Assembly (NCBI RefSeq): GCF_030818015.1
Contig: NZ_JAUSZX010000001.1
Location: forward strand, 2,480,001-2,544,000
Direction: 5' to 3'
DNA: 64,000 nucleotides
Origin: Arthrobacter globiformis
GTDB taxonomy: Bacteria > Actinomycetota > Actinomycetes > Actinomycetales > Micrococcaceae
The translations under genes and the position numbers were made by a program. Shown here piece after piece: positions 63,524 to 64,000 of this stretch (position 1 is its first letter; every line of letters begins with the position of its first letter). Under the pieces are notes generated by a model that saw only the letters and a list, made by a program, of their open reading frames with translations, searched no databases and was not told the DNA's origin.

Positions 63524-64000
63524 TCAGTGGGTAAGAGCGACGACTGCTTTGCCGCGGATGCCGCCCTCGGCCAGGGACTGCAGCGCCTCTGGGGTCTGGT
63601 CAAAGCTGAAGACCTTCCCTACGGTGGGGCGCAGCACGCCGTCGTCGACCAGCGATGCGATCTGGCGCAGTTGGTCGCCGCTGGCCCGCATGAAGAGGAA
63701 CTCATAGCTGACGCCGAGCTTGCTCGCCTGCCGCCGAATCTTGCTGCTAAGCACGGTGACCGCCAGGCGCAGCACAGGATTCAGCCCGGCTTCGCGAGCG
63801 AACGCCGGATCCGGCGGTCCGGCGATTCCAATCACCTTTCCGCCGGGCTTCAGGACGCGCAGTGACTTCTGCAGGTTCTCCCCGCCGAGGCTATCGAGCA
63901 CGAGGTCGTAACCGCTGAGGAGCTGCTCAAAGTCCTGGGTGCGGTAGTCGATCACGATGTCCGCGCCGAGGTCCCGCACGAAGCCGGCGTTGGAGCTGCT
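63524..64000 (-). CDS. Zinc-type alcohol dehydrogenase/quinone oxidoreductase, 5' end outside window
   Basis: The C-terminal 158 residues of an MDR-family protein. SSSNAGFVRDLGADIVIDYR (end of the NADPH fold), VLDSLGGENLQKSLRVLKPG, GKVIGIAGPP and PTVGKVFSFDQTPEALQSLA, GGIRGKAVV. Similar to quinone oxidoreductases lacking zinc. First of the visible genes of this operon-like group; the nucleotide-binding GxGxxG lies outside the window. Confidence 0.85.
   Translation of the reverse strand, partial: SSSNAGFVRDLGADIVIDYRTQDFEQLLSGYDLVLDSLGGENLQKSLRVLKPGGKVIGIAGPPDPAFAREAGLNPVLRLAVTVLSSKIRRQASKLGVSYEFLFMRASGDQLRQIASLVDDGVLRPTVGKVFSFDQTPEALQSLAEGGIRGKAVVALTH

Overview
The window is high-GC DNA of an actinobacterium, most likely a member of the Micrococcaceae such as Arthrobacter or Pseudarthrobacter. 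This is inferred from gene content (GrpE/dynamin-type GTPase operon, DUF4193, DUF805 and PF04228 proteins, glycine-betaine monooxygenase) and frequent GTG starts behind AGGAGG-type ribosome sites. No rRNA or complete tRNA gene was found.

Layout. 1-6.3 kb: a GrpE-like protein, two dynamin-like GTPases, two paralogous ECF sigma factors that share a nearly identical 5' leader, and a 71-residue EF-hand-like protein. 6.3-18 kb: small secreted, lipoprotein and membrane genes, a PF04228 metallopeptidase, a TPR protein built of 126-bp repeats, a diguanylate cyclase, gene remnants, and three paralogous peptides of about 50 residues sharing the core YRYSDFYC-x-MSLADFTAY. 18-25.7 kb: a D-tartrate catabolic cluster (tartrate dehydratase, DctA-type transporter, hydroxyacid dehydrogenase, tartrate/malate dehydrogenase, CitE-like lyase) with a divergent GntR regulator and three TCTTATAAGA operators; four of its genes are frame-disrupted. 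26-29.9 kb: a GbcA/GbcB-type Rieske monooxygenase and a LysR regulator. 30.5-43.5 kb: a tRNA 3'-end fragment that looks like an attachment site, an IS256 remnant, a 1028-residue Ig-like surface protein, MarR/SDR and DHFR-like genes, and two broken tyrosine recombinases. 43.6-58.1 kb: a two-component system, PadR/membrane genes, many tiny membrane proteins and decayed gene fragments; a block (excisionase-like HTH, lipoprotein, unknown protein) occurs twice. 58.2-61.2 kb: an intact IS21 element nested in an IS256 remnant with a 6-bp target duplication. 61.2-64 kb: TetR, EthD-like, alpha/beta hydrolase and quinone-oxidoreductase-like genes.

The most interesting signal is a promoter motif, GGAAC-N18-CTCTAAT, found with the same spacing before the EF-hand protein gene, two of the YRYSDFYC peptide genes and one further site; a weaker match drives the second dynamin-like GTPase. 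It suggests an ECF-sigma regulon, possibly run by the two local sigma factors, linking membrane-remodelling GTPases to a family of tiny peptides of unknown function.

Many conserved genes carry single frameshifts. Either this is a decaying accessory region or the sequence contains indel errors; both readings are noted where relevant.
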